This document shows, piece by piece, positions 1 through 8,355 of a stretch of DNA of 64,000 nt (within the stretch, counting starts at the first letter, position 1; each line of letters starts with the position of its first letter). The notes below the pieces were generated by a model, which was not told where the DNA came from, made no database searches, and worked only from the letters and a program-made list of their open reading frames with translations. This stretch comes from Tenggerimyces sp963762635 (GTDB lineage: Bacteria; Actinomycetota; Actinomycetes; Propionibacteriales; Actinopolymorphaceae). A program made the translations under genes and the position numbers. Where the stretch lies: the NCBI GenBank assembly GCA_963762635.1, contig CAVXLQ010000010.1, positions 245,452 to 309,451 on the forward strand, read 5' to 3'.

Positions 1-671
1 CGCGGCGTGAGGACGTCGGAGGCGATCTTGTCGTCGAACCGCAGCGTGCGTTCGACGAGCGTGGCGGTGCGTTCGGGGAGCGTGCCGGACTCGGCGGACC
101 GCCTCACGAGGCTGGCGAGCTCCTCGGGCAGGCGGGCGGACTTGAGCTCCTCCTGCGGTTCGACGCCGAACAACCTCACTATCGCGTTCGCGACCGCGTT
201 GCAGGAGACCGTGAGTGGTCTGGTGATCGTGGTGAAGATGCGCTGTGGGCGTTGGACGAACTTGGCGACGTCGAACGGTCGGGCGATCGCGAGGTTCTTG
301 GGGACGAGCTCGCCGAACACCATCGTGACACCGTTCGCGACGACGATGGCTATGGCGAACGCGACCGTTCTTGTGGTGCTCTCACTGACTCCGAGGCTTT
401 GGATGGGGCCGTCGATGAGCTGGGCGACGGAGGGCTCGGCCAGATAGCCGATGGTGATGTTCGTGACCGTGATGCCGACCTGGGCGCCGGAGAGCTGGGT
501 GGAGAGGCTCCGCAGGGCGGTGAGCACGCCCTGCGCCTGCCGATCCCCCTTGCTGGCAGCCCGTTCGACCGTGGCGCGGTTGACCGTGACCATGGCGAAC
601 TCCGCGGCCACGAACAGCGCACAGGCGAGCACCATCGCGAGGCCGAGCAGGACGAGCAGCCACTGAGTCAC
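1..671 (-). CDS. CNNM/hemolysin-family (HlyC/CorC-type) membrane protein, 3' part outside window
   Basis: The leftward frame opens at GTG 671 and runs without a stop to the window edge, giving about 223 residues. The N-terminus is a strongly hydrophobic helix (MTQWLLVLLGLAMVLAC) followed by FVAAEFAMVTVNRATVE. This is the signature start of the DUF21/CNNM transmembrane domain, and further on GELVPKNLAIARP is the conserved CNNM motif. The family has a membrane-embedded CNNM domain followed by a CBS pair and a CorC_HlyC domain, and is linked to Mg2+/Co2+ export or resistance. Only the CNNM part and the start of the linker are visible here; the CBS pair must lie to the left. Substrate is inferred from the family only. 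Confidence 0.85.
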   Translation of the reverse strand, partial: MTQWLLVLLGLAMVLACALFVAAEFAMVTVNRATVERAASKGDRQAQGVLTALRSLSTQLSGAQVGITVTNITIGYLAEPSVAQLIDGPIQSLGVSESTTRTVAFAIAIVVANGVTMVFGELVPKNLAIARPFDVAKFVQRPQRIFTTITRPLTVSCNAVANAIVRLFGVEPQEELKSARLPEELASLVRRSAESGTLPERTATLVERTLRFDDKIASDVLTP

Positions 672-765
672 TTGGACAATCTAGGCCTTGGCCACTCGGC
701 GACCTCACCACGCCGGGCCGGGCTTGCTCGCCCTGCTCGCGGGGATCGAAGCCGGGATGGCGACG

Positions 766-1527
766 TCACGGGTCTCGGGTGACGGCCGCGGCGGCGAGCC
801 GGGGTAGAACGTCGCCGATGGGATCTCGCAGCACCGCGTCCGCCACCTCGTCGTACGGAGTCGGCTGGGCGTTCACCACGACCAGCCGCGCGCCCTTGGC
901 CAAGGCCACGTCGCACAGCCCCGCTGCCGGGAAGACCTGCAAGGTCGTGCCGATCGCGAGGAACAGATCGCACGAAGCCGCGGCGCGTTCGGCGGCCCGC
1001 AGCACCGAAACTTCCAGCGACTGGCCGAACGAGATTGTGGCCGACTTCTGGATGCCACCGCACCGCAGGCAGGCCGGATCGGCCTCCCCCAGCGCAACTC
1101 GCTCCAGCACCGCGGGCATCGGCGTACGCACGCCACACGACAGGCACACCGCCCACCAGACGGTTCCGTGGATCTCGATCACGTCGGACGAGCCGGCGGA
1201 CTGGTGCAGGCCGTCGATGTTCTGCGTGACGACCGTGCCGAGCGGACCGGCCTGCTCCAACGATGCCAGCGCGCGGTGGCCGGCGTTCGGCTTCGCGGTC
1301 CAGGCGGGATGCGTACGCCGGCCCTGCCAGGCGCGTTCGCGGACCGACGGATCGGCCAGATAGTCCTGCAGGCTCGACAACCGCTCGGCGCCCGGGTTCT
1401 TCGTCCACACCCCGTTCGGGCCGCGAAAGTCGGGAATGCCGGAGTCGGTCGAGATGCCCGCTCCGGTCAGCGCGGCGGTGTTCCGGGAGGCCCGGAGCCA
1501 CTCCGCGACCGCGGCTTCGTCGCTCAC
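766..1527 (-). CDS. Sir2-family NAD-dependent protein deacylase (sirtuin)
   Basis: A 253-residue single-domain sirtuin. It shows the NAD-binding motif TGAGISTDSGIPDFRG (residues 21-36), TQNIDGLHQSAG (101-112), the catalytic histidine in IHGTVW (His120), and a four-cysteine zinc site at Cys128, Cys131, Cys153 and Cys156. IGTTLQVFPAAGL and VVNAQPTP complete the Rossmann fold. The family removes acyl groups from lysine using NAD+, forming nicotinamide and O-acyl-ADP-ribose. The Tyr/Arg pair typical of class III desuccinylases is not seen in its usual place, so deacetylation is the simpler guess. It reads away from the divergent dehydrogenase gene at 1766. Confidence 0.93.
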   Translation of the reverse strand: MSDEAAVAEWLRASRNTAALTGAGISTDSGIPDFRGPNGVWTKNPGAERLSSLQDYLADPSVRERAWQGRRTHPAWTAKPNAGHRALASLEQAGPLGTVVTQNIDGLHQSAGSSDVIEIHGTVWWAVCLSCGVRTPMPAVLERVALGEADPACLRCGGIQKSATISFGQSLEVSVLRAAERAAASCDLFLAIGTTLQVFPAAGLCDVALAKGARLVVVNAQPTPYDEVADAVLRDPIGDVLPRLAAAAVTRDP

Positions 1528-1765
1528 GGAGACGACGGTACCCGGGGCGATCGCACGCCGTGGAGGGACGTCCTTTACGCTTCGTCGTCGGTGACGTTCG
1601 GTCCGTAAGGAACCGACTGATCTGCCCGTGTTGCCTGAAATGCCAGATTCGGTAGCGCCCTGTGATCGATTTTCGGGATCTGGGGGAGGGGATGCCCGAT
1701 ATTTCCGTAAGTTTTTCTGTCTCGCGCATGCACAGCGTGACCATGATGCGGCAGGATGAGGAACC

Positions 1766-2525
1766 GTGGATCTTGGAGTGCGGGACCGAGTGTTCCTACT
1801 CAGCGGCGCGAGTCGCGGGTTGGGCCGAGCGACGGCAGAAGTGCTCGTCGCTGAGGGTGCCTACGTCGTGATCTCTGCCCGCGGCGAGGAAGGCGTGCAA
1901 CGCGCTGCCAGCAGTCTCGGCACCGCGCGCGCAGTCGGCGTCGCCGCCGACAATGCCGACTCGGCGTCCGCCGAACGCCTGGTCGCCACCGCGATGGCGA
2001 AGTGGGGACGGCTCGACGGCGCGCTCGGTGAGCGTGGGCGGTCCGCGGCCGGGTACGGCACTGGACTCCGAGGAAGAGGACTGGCGCTCGGCGTTCGAGT
2101 CCGTGTTCCTCGGCGGGATCCGGCTCGCCCGTGCGGTCGCGGCGGCCTGCCGCGACGGCGGCTCGATCGCTTTCGTGCTGTCCAGCTCGGTACGGTCGCC
2201 GATCCCGGGGCTGGCGATCTCGAACGGACTCCGCCCCGGCCTCGCCGGCGTCGCGAAGACCCTGGCCGACGAGCTCGGCCCGGCGGGCGTTCGCGTGAAC
2301 GGACTGATGCCCGGCTCGTTCGACACCGAACGGCAGCGCGAGATCGCGGCCGCGTCCGGTGACCCCGATGCCGCGAGGCGGCGGACCGAGGCGACGATCC
2401 CGCTGCGCCGCTATGGCTCCCCGCCGGAGTTCGGCCGGGTGGCCGCGTTCCTCCTGTCGCCGGTCTCGTCGTACATCACCGGCAGCATGATCGCCGTCGA
2501 CGGCGGCTCGCTCCGCACCATCTGA
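1766..2525 (+). pseudogene. short-chain dehydrogenase/reductase-like protein, one frameshift near 2027
   Basis: Two frames together make one SDR-like protein of about 252 residues. The first (from ATG 1766) has the nucleotide-binding GASRGLG (residues 14-20) and ends in GRLDGAL. The second resumes at GTG 2028 with VSVGGPRPGTALD and runs to the TGA at 2523-2525, ending in the typical SDR tail YITGSMIAVDGG. One extra base at about 2027 explains the break. The catalytic YxxxK is absent: after the serines (VLSSSVRSP) the sequence reads ISNGLRPGLAGVAK instead of YSASKAGL. This is a divergent SDR subgroup, so a classical reductase activity should not be assumed. It may be intact in the living cell if the shift is a sequencing error. 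Confidence 0.75.
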
Positions 2526-2545
2526 GCCAGCAAGCCGAGCGAACC

Positions 2546-2575
2546 GGTGGGACGGAGACGTCTCCCCGCCCCACC
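2546..2575. terminator. GC-rich stem-loop after the SDR gene
   Basis: About 20 bases after the SDR stop codon the sequence runs ggtgggacgg, the palindrome AGACGTCT, then ccccgccccacc. It folds back on itself with a few bulges. There is no T-run, as is common in actinomycete terminators. Role inferred from position. Confidence 0.4.
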
Positions 2576-2724
2576 ACACCGGCCCGAGACGGGCTAGGGG
2601 ACGCCAGCCCGTGGGGGATCGAAAACCGGTGCTGCCCCGGGCAGTTGTGCCCGCACACATATTGCTGGCCGAGCAACACGCCTCAAACGACTGGCAACCG
2701 ACGCAAACCCGGCAGGGGGCGTTT

Positions 2725-3761
2725 GTGTCCGCGAACAAAGCACCGCCGATCTCGATCGCCGGCACACCGATCCACGTCACGCTGCGCGACGAGCACGACG
2801 ACGTCGTCGCGCGCATGGTGGGCCGGCTGCCCACGACGCTCGCGTCCTACGTCCATCTGCCCAGCGAGGCACTGCGCGGCGACGTGACGCGGATCAGCTC
2901 GCTCGTGGTCAAGGCGTACACGCGCTGGCTCGCCGACGGCAGCCCGCCCGACGAGGAGACGCTCGACGCGATCGCCAGGTCCGCGGCCCTCCGCGCCGAG
3001 GAGGGCTTCCCGTTCGACGCGGTGGTCGCGGCGTACGCGCTCGGCCTCGAGGGCATCGTCGACCGCCTCGTCCAGCGCGCCGGGCCGGACGACCTCGCGG
3101 ACGTGATCGCGCTGCACACGCGCGTGCTCGAGCTGATCCGCGCGACCACCGCGGCGGTCGCGCGCGGCTACCTCGCGGAGGTGCGGACGACCGTCGGCGA
3201 GGACCGCACAGCGCGGCGGATGTTGCTCGCGGCGTTGCTACGCGACGAGTCCGACCCGGTCGTCCCCGCCGGCCTCAGCCTCGCCGCGCACTATCTGCTG
3301 CTGTCGGTCGGCATCGAGCCCATCCTGACGCGTCGGAGGACGGCGTCGACCCGGCGATCGTCGCGCACCGGATGTTGCGCCGGCTGAACGCCGCGTTCGG
3401 CTCCGGCGGCGGTGAGCAGACGCTCGCCTCGTTCGACGCGACCGGCGGCGTCGTGCTCGTCCCGGTCACCGGCTGGATCGACTGGGCCGCCTGGTCGCGC
3501 GTGGTGCGGGATGCCGCCGCCGAGGCCGGCACCACGATCCGGACCGCCGGTGTGGCGACCACAGCGGCCGGAGTGGGCGCCGCCGCACGCGAGGCGGCGG
3601 AGGTGCTCGACGTCGTGCGCTGGCTCGGGCGTCCGACCGGGCGTACGGCTCGACGACGTCCTGTACGAGTACCAGCTCACCCGCCCAGGACCGGCCCGCG
3701 CGCCTCGCCGGGCTCCTCGGCCCGCTCGCGTCGTACCGCGTTCAACGCCGAGTCGCGATGA
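2725..3761 (+). pseudogene. decayed PucR/CdaR-type transcriptional regulator lacking its C-terminal HTH
   Basis: GTG 2725, preceded by ggcaggggg, begins an RsbRD/PucR-like N-terminal helical domain (LPTTLASYVHLPSEAL, then GFPFDAVVAAYALGLEG). The frame breaks near 3325 (one base missing) and continues as DASEDGVDPAIVAHRMLRRL and VLVPVTGWIDW. It breaks again near 3640 into LDDVLYEYQLTRPG and near 3698 into RLAGLLGPLASYR. In intact PucR/CdaR-type proteins a C-terminal HTH_30 domain follows this point. Here the frame runs into the convergent gene instead, so the DNA-binding domain is missing. Three shifts plus loss of the C-terminus make this a probable pseudogene. Confidence 0.6.
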
Positions 3762-3768
3762 CGGGGGC

Positions 3769-4341
3769 CTACCCGCCCTCCCACGGAACGCCACGGGTCA
3801 CCAGGTAGGCGCGGATCTGGGCCGCGTGCATCTGCAGGTGGACCAGTCCGATCACTAGCATCTCCCCGACTGGTTTTCCGCGGTGTCGGTGCGAGTCGGC
3901 GACGGGCTCGGCCGCTCGTTCGTCGGTGAGGTCGGCGAAGACCTCGTCGACCCTGGCCCGGCAGTGGGCGACGTAGTCGAGGAGCTGCTCGCGGGAGTAC
4001 GTCGGCGGCACGACGTTCTCGTCCTCATCGTGCGCCGACAGTGGTGGTCGCGGCACCCAGTCCCGCTCCATCGCCGAGAGGTCGGCGTCGGTGTAGAACA
4101 GGATGTGCGACGTGGTCCGCCACACCGCGCCCTGGGCCCGCCGCATGCGCGCGGCGACCGCCTCGTCGTCGTACGGCCGCCCGTCCGGGTCGATCGGTGT
4201 CCACGTCTGCGGTGCGGACGGATCGGCCGGGTAGAGGCTCTCCTCCCACAGCTCGTCCGGACACGTGCGGACAGCGATGGCAAGGTCGTCGAGGATGGCG
4301 CGATACCGCGCCGCGATCGAGGTGATCCAGATCGTCGCCAT
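3769..4341 (-). CDS. DinB-like (DUF664-type) family protein
   Basis: A 190-residue protein starting at ATG 4341 with MATIWITSIAARYRAILDDL. An upstream open stretch is low in plausible start context, so the internal ATG is chosen. It has a four-helix DinB-like pattern with conserved histidines (TSHILFYTDADL, then LVIGLVHLQMHAAQIRAYL near the end). DinB and mycothiol-dependent maleylpyruvate isomerase-type proteins use three histidines to bind a metal, and the HLQMHAAQ segment fits the last of these. The substrate is unknown. Actinomycetes carry many paralogues, often as thiol-dependent transferases. It is convergent with the decayed regulator. Confidence 0.65.
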   Translation of the reverse strand: MATIWITSIAARYRAILDDLAIAVRTCPDELWEESLYPADPSAPQTWTPIDPDGRPYDDEAVAARMRRAQGAVWRTTSHILFYTDADLSAMERDWVPRPPLSAHDEDENVVPPTYSREQLLDYVAHCRARVDEVFADLTDERAAEPVADSHRHRGKPVGEMLVIGLVHLQMHAAQIRAYLVTRGVPWEGG

Positions 4342-4388
4342 CGCCGCACCGTACAAGCGGGTACCGACACCTCGACCCGGAGAGCTTC

Positions 4389-4823
4389 CTAGCTGCCGGA
4401 TCCGGCCCAGTCGGCCGCGCTGAGGCCCGCCGGGTGCCCGGTGGTCCACTGCACGAGCTCGATGCGGAGACCGTCGGGGTCGGTCAGGAAGGCGGTCCAC
4501 ATGCCGTCGTCCTGTTTCATGCCCTGCTCGGCGTCGAGACCGTGCTCCGCGAGCCGCCCGAGCGTCGCGCCCATGTCCTGCACATGGACGGCCAGGTGGC
4601 TGAGCGCGTTACCCGGCTCGATAGGCGTGCTGGGGTCGTCCACGAGCTCGATGCTGACGAACTCGTCGTCCGGCAGCTGGAGCATCACCAGGTGACCGAT
4701 CGGCGTCTCCGGCACCTCGCCGACGACCTCGTAGCCGAGCGCCTTGTAGAAGGTGAGGGAGTTCTCCAGGTCGCTGACGCGAACACCGAAGTGGAGCGTT
4801 CTCACCAGGGGCCTCCTCGGCAC
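4389..4823 (-). CDS. VOC-family (glyoxalase I-like) metal-binding protein
   Basis: A 144-residue protein with two beta-alpha-beta-beta-beta modules. The four glyoxalase-type metal ligands can be placed: His in RTLHFGVRV, Glu in FVSIELVDD, His in ALSHLAVHV and Glu in LRIELVQW. FYKALGYEVVGE and FLTDPDGLRIELVQW are the usual VOC signatures. It resembles lactoylglutathione lyase. Actinomycetes lack glutathione, so a mycothiol adduct or an unrelated substrate is more likely (inference). The start at 4823 (MPRRPLVRTLHF) is the only ATG-type start near the fold. Confidence 0.8.
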   Translation of the reverse strand: MPRRPLVRTLHFGVRVSDLENSLTFYKALGYEVVGEVPETPIGHLVMLQLPDDEFVSIELVDDPSTPIEPGNALSHLAVHVQDMGATLGRLAEHGLDAEQGMKQDDGMWTAFLTDPDGLRIELVQWTTGHPAGLSAADWAGSGS

Positions 4824-4837
4824 GACCGACGCGGGTT

Positions 4838-4865
4838 GGCGCGGGCGAGTGACCTCGCCCGCGCC
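4838..4865 (-). terminator. perfect 12-bp stem with 4-base loop
   Basis: ggcgcgggcgag (4838-4849), loop tgac, and ctcgcccgcgcc (4854-4865) form a perfect hairpin. It lies 25 bases past the stop of the leftward secreted-protein gene and before the next leftward gene. It has no T-run. Most likely a terminator. Confidence 0.6.
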
Positions 4866-4889
4866 GTGAGTGTAGGTGCCGCGAGCTGG

Positions 4890-5468
4890 TTAGCGGGGCT
4901 TGGGGAACTCCCGTTTGCCGTGGGCCTTCACCTGGGTGAGGTCAACGACGTTCGTCGCGGTCGCTTTCTCGCCGCTGACCGTGGCCTTCACGCCGACGCT
5001 GTCGCCGACCTTGACGGCTTCGATGCCGTCGCGTTCGGCGCGCACCATCGTGGCGGCGGTGACGGCGTACGTACGACTGAAGCCGTCGTCGCTCTTCACC
5101 GTGATCGAGCTGGTGGACACCGCGGTGACCTTGCCTCGCTGCGTGGCGATCGTCTCGTAGCCGCCGCCCTGCTTGGGCACGGTGAACTCGCCGTGCAGGG
5201 CACCGAACGGGGCGCCGGCGCGGTGCTTGCCGGGCCAGCCCCGGTGGCCCTGGCCCTTCCGGCGCTCGTCGGGCGCCTTCGGCTTGGCCGACGGCGAGGC
5301 GGTCGTGTCGGCCGCGGGAGCGGCGAGCGGGCTGGCGTTCGGCGTGTTCGACGCGGCCGTCGCCACGCCGACGCCCGCGGTGACGACGAGGGCTGCCGCG
5401 CCCAGGATCACGAGCGGACGACGCAGGCGCGATCGGGTGCGGTCATCGGAGTCGAGGACATCAGGCAT
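4890..5468 (-). CDS. secreted or membrane-anchored DUF5666-like protein
   Basis: The chosen start is ATG 5468 (MPDVLDSDDRTRSRLRRP), giving 192 residues. A basic stretch precedes one hydrophobic segment (PLVILGAAALVVTAGVGVATA) that acts as signal peptide or anchor. A low-complexity Ala/Pro/Ser/Thr linker follows. The C-terminal half carries two small beta-barrel-like segments (GKVTAVSTSSITVKSDDG and VKVGDSVGVKATVSG) of the kind seen in DUF5666 proteins. The function of that domain is not established. The longer upstream open frame lacks a better start. A strong hairpin follows the gene. Confidence 0.6.
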   Translation of the reverse strand: MPDVLDSDDRTRSRLRRPLVILGAAALVVTAGVGVATAASNTPNASPLAAPAADTTASPSAKPKAPDERRKGQGHRGWPGKHRAGAPFGALHGEFTVPKQGGGYETIATQRGKVTAVSTSSITVKSDDGFSRTYAVTAATMVRAERDGIEAVKVGDSVGVKATVSGEKATATNVVDLTQVKAHGKREFPKPR

Positions 5469-5523
5469 GCCCCATAGCTTGAGCGCGAAGCCTGAGACAG
5501 CCCTGAGCGCAGGCTGAGAATCC

Positions 5524-6642
5524 TTAGTCCGCTGCCACGACTTGCAAGTAACCGGGCGCACCGTCGCGCGTGCGGACCTGGATCGGCAGCACCACGTGCT
5601 GGACGTCGCGGTAGGGCTCGCCGCTCGTCATCCGGCCGCACAGCAGCTCCCCCGCCTGCACGCCGATCTCCCGCGAGGGCAGCCGCGCGGCCACGGCGGT
5701 GAGCGGCAGGATGTCGAACGGGCCGGCGTCGTCCATCCCGGCCACGTCGATGTCGCCCGGCACATGCAGGCCCAGAGCCACCAGGTCCTCGATCGCCTGC
5801 GCCAGCGCGTACCCGTTCCCGCACAGCAGCACCGTCGGCGGCTCGGTCAGCCCGAGCAGCCGCTCGACCACGCCGGCCTCGTAGCGGCGCAGCACGTTGA
5901 GCTCCGGCCGCACCGGGATCTGGTGGTCCCGCAACGCCTTGAGATGTCCGGCCAACCGGTCCCGGACGCTCGTGGCGTCGGTCTCGTGCCACAGCGTCGC
6001 GATCCGCGTGTGCCCGAGCGCGATCAGCTGCTCGGTCACCTCGTAGCCGATCGCGAGGTTGTCCGGCATCACCACGTCGGTGGGTACGTCGGGGCGATAG
6101 CGGTCGACGAGAACGATCGGCACGCCCTGCCGACGCACCTCCTCGAACACCGCGGGGTCGGTCGCGCCCTCGGCGGAGTAGAGCACGATGCCGCTCACGT
6201 TCGCGGCGAGCGCCTCCCGGATCGCGCGGGCCTCCCGCTCGGCGGAGTTGTCGGAGTACTTCAGGTACATCCGGTAGCCGTGCTCCGACAGCGCCGCCTC
6301 GAGCCCGGCGAGCAGCTTGCCGACGTGCCCGCCGCCTCCGGTCTGCAGGATGCACGCCACCGTGTGGTCGCGCGGCGGCACAAGGACAGAAACCCCCACA
6401 GGTACGGGCGAATCGGCGACGAACGTGCCGCTTCCCTGTCGCCGGAGCAGCAGTCCCTCGGCGACGAGCTCGTTCAACGCGCGGACCGCGGTGGTGGTGC
6501 TGACACCGAACCGTTCGCAGACCTCCCGTTCGGTGACAAACCGTGCGCCAGGGGCGTAACCGTCCTGCCCTACCAGCGCGGCAAGCGCTTGCTTCACCTG
6601 CAGGTAGAGCGGAGCACGACCCGCACCACGTTCCACGGTCAT
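5524..6642 (-). CDS. GntR/LacI hybrid transcriptional regulator of the adjacent sugar transporter
   Basis: 372 residues. The first ~75 form a GntR winged HTH (LYLQVKQALAAL, ERFGVSTTTAVRALNELVAEG, RRQGSGTFV). The rest is a LacI-type periplasmic-binding fold (VACILQTGGGG, SGIVLYSAEG, IVLVDRYRP, VAGMDDAGPFDILPLTAVA). This AraR-like arrangement is used by regulators that release DNA when a sugar binds. The gene is divergent from a sugar ABC importer with a 160-bp gap holding the promoter, so local control of that operon is the natural inference. It is typically a repressor, and the ligand is unknown. The start at 6642 (MTVERGAGRAPLYLQ) sits just before the HTH. Confidence 0.9.
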   Translation of the reverse strand: MTVERGAGRAPLYLQVKQALAALVGQDGYAPGARFVTEREVCERFGVSTTTAVRALNELVAEGLLLRRQGSGTFVADSPVPVGVSVLVPPRDHTVACILQTGGGGHVGKLLAGLEAALSEHGYRMYLKYSDNSAEREARAIREALAANVSGIVLYSAEGATDPAVFEEVRRQGVPIVLVDRYRPDVPTDVVMPDNLAIGYEVTEQLIALGHTRIATLWHETDATSVRDRLAGHLKALRDHQIPVRPELNVLRRYEAGVVERLLGLTEPPTVLLCGNGYALAQAIEDLVALGLHVPGDIDVAGMDDAGPFDILPLTAVAARLPSREIGVQAGELLCGRMTSGEPYRDVQHVVLPIQVRTRDGAPGYLQVVAAD

Positions 6643-6730
6643 GGAGTCTGCGCCACCTCGCTCTCGCGGGAATCAATACAGCAACTGTGCCAGGTGCGGC
6701 GACGGCTGTGGCCAAGTTTGGTCGGATTAA

Positions 6731-6759
6731 TTGACATGTTGACACATTAAATTTACGTT
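6731..6759 (+). promoter_or_regulatory. promoter of the sugar ABC importer operon
   Basis: TTGACA at 6731-6736 is followed after 17 bases by TACGTT at 6754-6759, a good -35/-10 pair (TAnnnT). A second TTGACA lies at 6739-6744, so the spacer carries a direct repeat TTGACAtgTTGACA. The stretch is strikingly AT-rich for this genome and lies in the divergent gap beside the GntR/LacI regulator. The repeat is a candidate operator. Confidence 0.6.
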
Positions 6760-6802
6760 GCGGTTCACCCCGTCAGCCCCGCACTCGCGAGGGAGTGACC
6801 CA

Positions 6803-8344
6803 ATGGTTAGTCGGCGTTCGTTCCTCACTGGCGCTCTGGCCGCCACCACCTCTTTGGCCCTCGCCAGCTGCAGTAGCGGCGGAGGCAGCGGGAGTGGTGG
6901 CAGCGGCGGCAGTGGGCCCTACAAGTTCACCTACCTGCGCCCCACCTGGGGCCCCGCCACGTTCACCAAGGCCGGTCCTTACCAACAGGCGTTGGAGAAG
7001 GGCGGCAATGTCGCGATCGACGTGCAGATCATCCCGGTGATCGACTACGACACGAAGGTGAACACGATCCTCGCCTCCGGCGACATCCCGGACGTGATCT
7101 GGGGCTCCGGTCCGGCGAACTCGATCTGGCGCGACGCCCAGGACCAGGGCGCGTTCCTGCCGATCGACGAGTATCTGGAGAAGTACGAGGCCGTCCGCAA
7201 CGCCGTTCCGGACAACATCTGGAACATGTTGAAGTCGAAGGACGGCGAGTCGTTCTTCATCCCGAACCTGATCTGGCCGCAGGTCCCGTTCATGATGTTC
7301 TACCGCAAGGACCTGTTCGACCAAGCCAGGTTGGAAGAACCCAAGACGGTCGACGACTTCGTCGAGACGTTGCGCGCGGCGAAGAAGGCGTTCCCGAAGC
7401 ACGTGCCGCTTTCACTCGGGTACGAGTGGAGCACCAAGGATCTCGCGACCTCGTTCGACTTCTGCCTGTCTGGTTGGGAACCGACGCCGGACGACGCGAA
7501 CAAGATCGTGCCGTGGCACGTCAAGGAGTCCGAGATCGACTTCTACTTCTGGTTGCAGTCCCTGCACAAGGAGGGGCTGATCGACCCGGAGTTCAAGGTG
7601 AACAAGGAGCCGAACTTCGCCGGCGACAAGTTCATCGCGGGCAAGGTCGCGATGACCCCCAGCCACTGGGGCGGGTTCGCCGACACGATCACCAAGCTGC
7701 GGCAGGTCGAGCCGAAGGCCGAGGTACGGATCATGGATCCGTTCAACGCCACTGGCGGAAACCGCATGGTGATCCCGATCGACCGTGGCTTCTACGTCTC
7801 GTCGAAGATGAAGGATCCCGACCGGTTCTTCGAGTTCCTCAACTGGACACTCTCCGACGGGGGCACGCTGCGCCGGTACGGCGTCGAGGGCAAGATGTTC
7901 AAGAAGGTCAGCGGCGCGAACGTCCCGATCCCCGACCCGGAGCGCGAGGAGAAGTTCAAGGGCCCGCAGGTCGAGCCTGTCCAGTTCCTCGGCCCGTTCA
8001 GCGAGAAGCTCGACTGGGACGGCATGAAGATCGGGTACGAGGCGAGCAAGCTGCCCGAGGAGTTCGACTACATCCAGCAGAAGTTCGCCACGTACACGGC
8101 GAAGTACCACACCGACTACCGCGACATCACCGCCCTCTCGGAGACCGAGAACAAGAAGGGCTCGCAGATCTACGAGGACTACATGAAGCAGGTGGTGGAC
8201 GCGTCGATCATCGACCACAAGACCACCAAGCAGAACTGGCTGGACGCCGCGGACAAGTGGCGCAAGGCCGGCGGTGACGCGATCATCGACGAGGTCAACG
8301 CGGCCCAGAAGGACAAGTCCATGCCGAACTACGTCGAAGGCTGA
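6803..8344 (+). CDS. extracellular sugar-binding lipoprotein (ABC importer, LipO/LplA-like)
   Basis: 513 residues from ATG 6803, preceded by gagggagtgacc. The N-terminus carries a twin-arginine motif (Arg4, Arg5 in SRRSFLTG) and a lipobox LASC with Cys23, then a Gly/Ser linker. It is therefore probably exported folded by Tat and lipid-anchored. The mature part is a family 1 solute-binding protein (IIPVIDYDTKVNTILASGDIPDVIW; FYRKDLFDQARLEEPKTVDDF). It is large, like those partnered with LplB/LplC permeases that import complex-carbohydrate oligosaccharides. It is the first gene of a transporter operon with two permeases and no ATPase, as usual for importers that share an MsmK-type ATPase encoded elsewhere. 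Substrate unknown; the adjacent GH remnant suggests a glycan fragment. Confidence 0.9.
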   Translation: MVSRRSFLTGALAATTSLALASCSSGGGSGSGGSGGSGPYKFTYLRPTWGPATFTKAGPYQQALEKGGNVAIDVQIIPVIDYDTKVNTILASGDIPDVIWGSGPANSIWRDAQDQGAFLPIDEYLEKYEAVRNAVPDNIWNMLKSKDGESFFIPNLIWPQVPFMMFYRKDLFDQARLEEPKTVDDFVETLRAAKKAFPKHVPLSLGYEWSTKDLATSFDFCLSGWEPTPDDANKIVPWHVKESEIDFYFWLQSLHKEGLIDPEFKVNKEPNFAGDKFIAGKVAMTPSHWGGFADTITKLRQVEPKAEVRIMDPFNATGGNRMVIPIDRGFYVSSKMKDPDRFFEFLNWTLSDGGTLRRYGVEGKMFKKVSGANVPIPDPEREEKFKGPQVEPVQFLGPFSEKLDWDGMKIGYEASKLPEEFDYIQQKFATYTAKYHTDYRDITALSETENKKGSQIYEDYMKQVVDASIIDHKTTKQNWLDAADKWRKAGGDAIIDEVNAAQKDKSMPNYVEG

Positions 8345-8355
8345 CGGCCCTCGTC

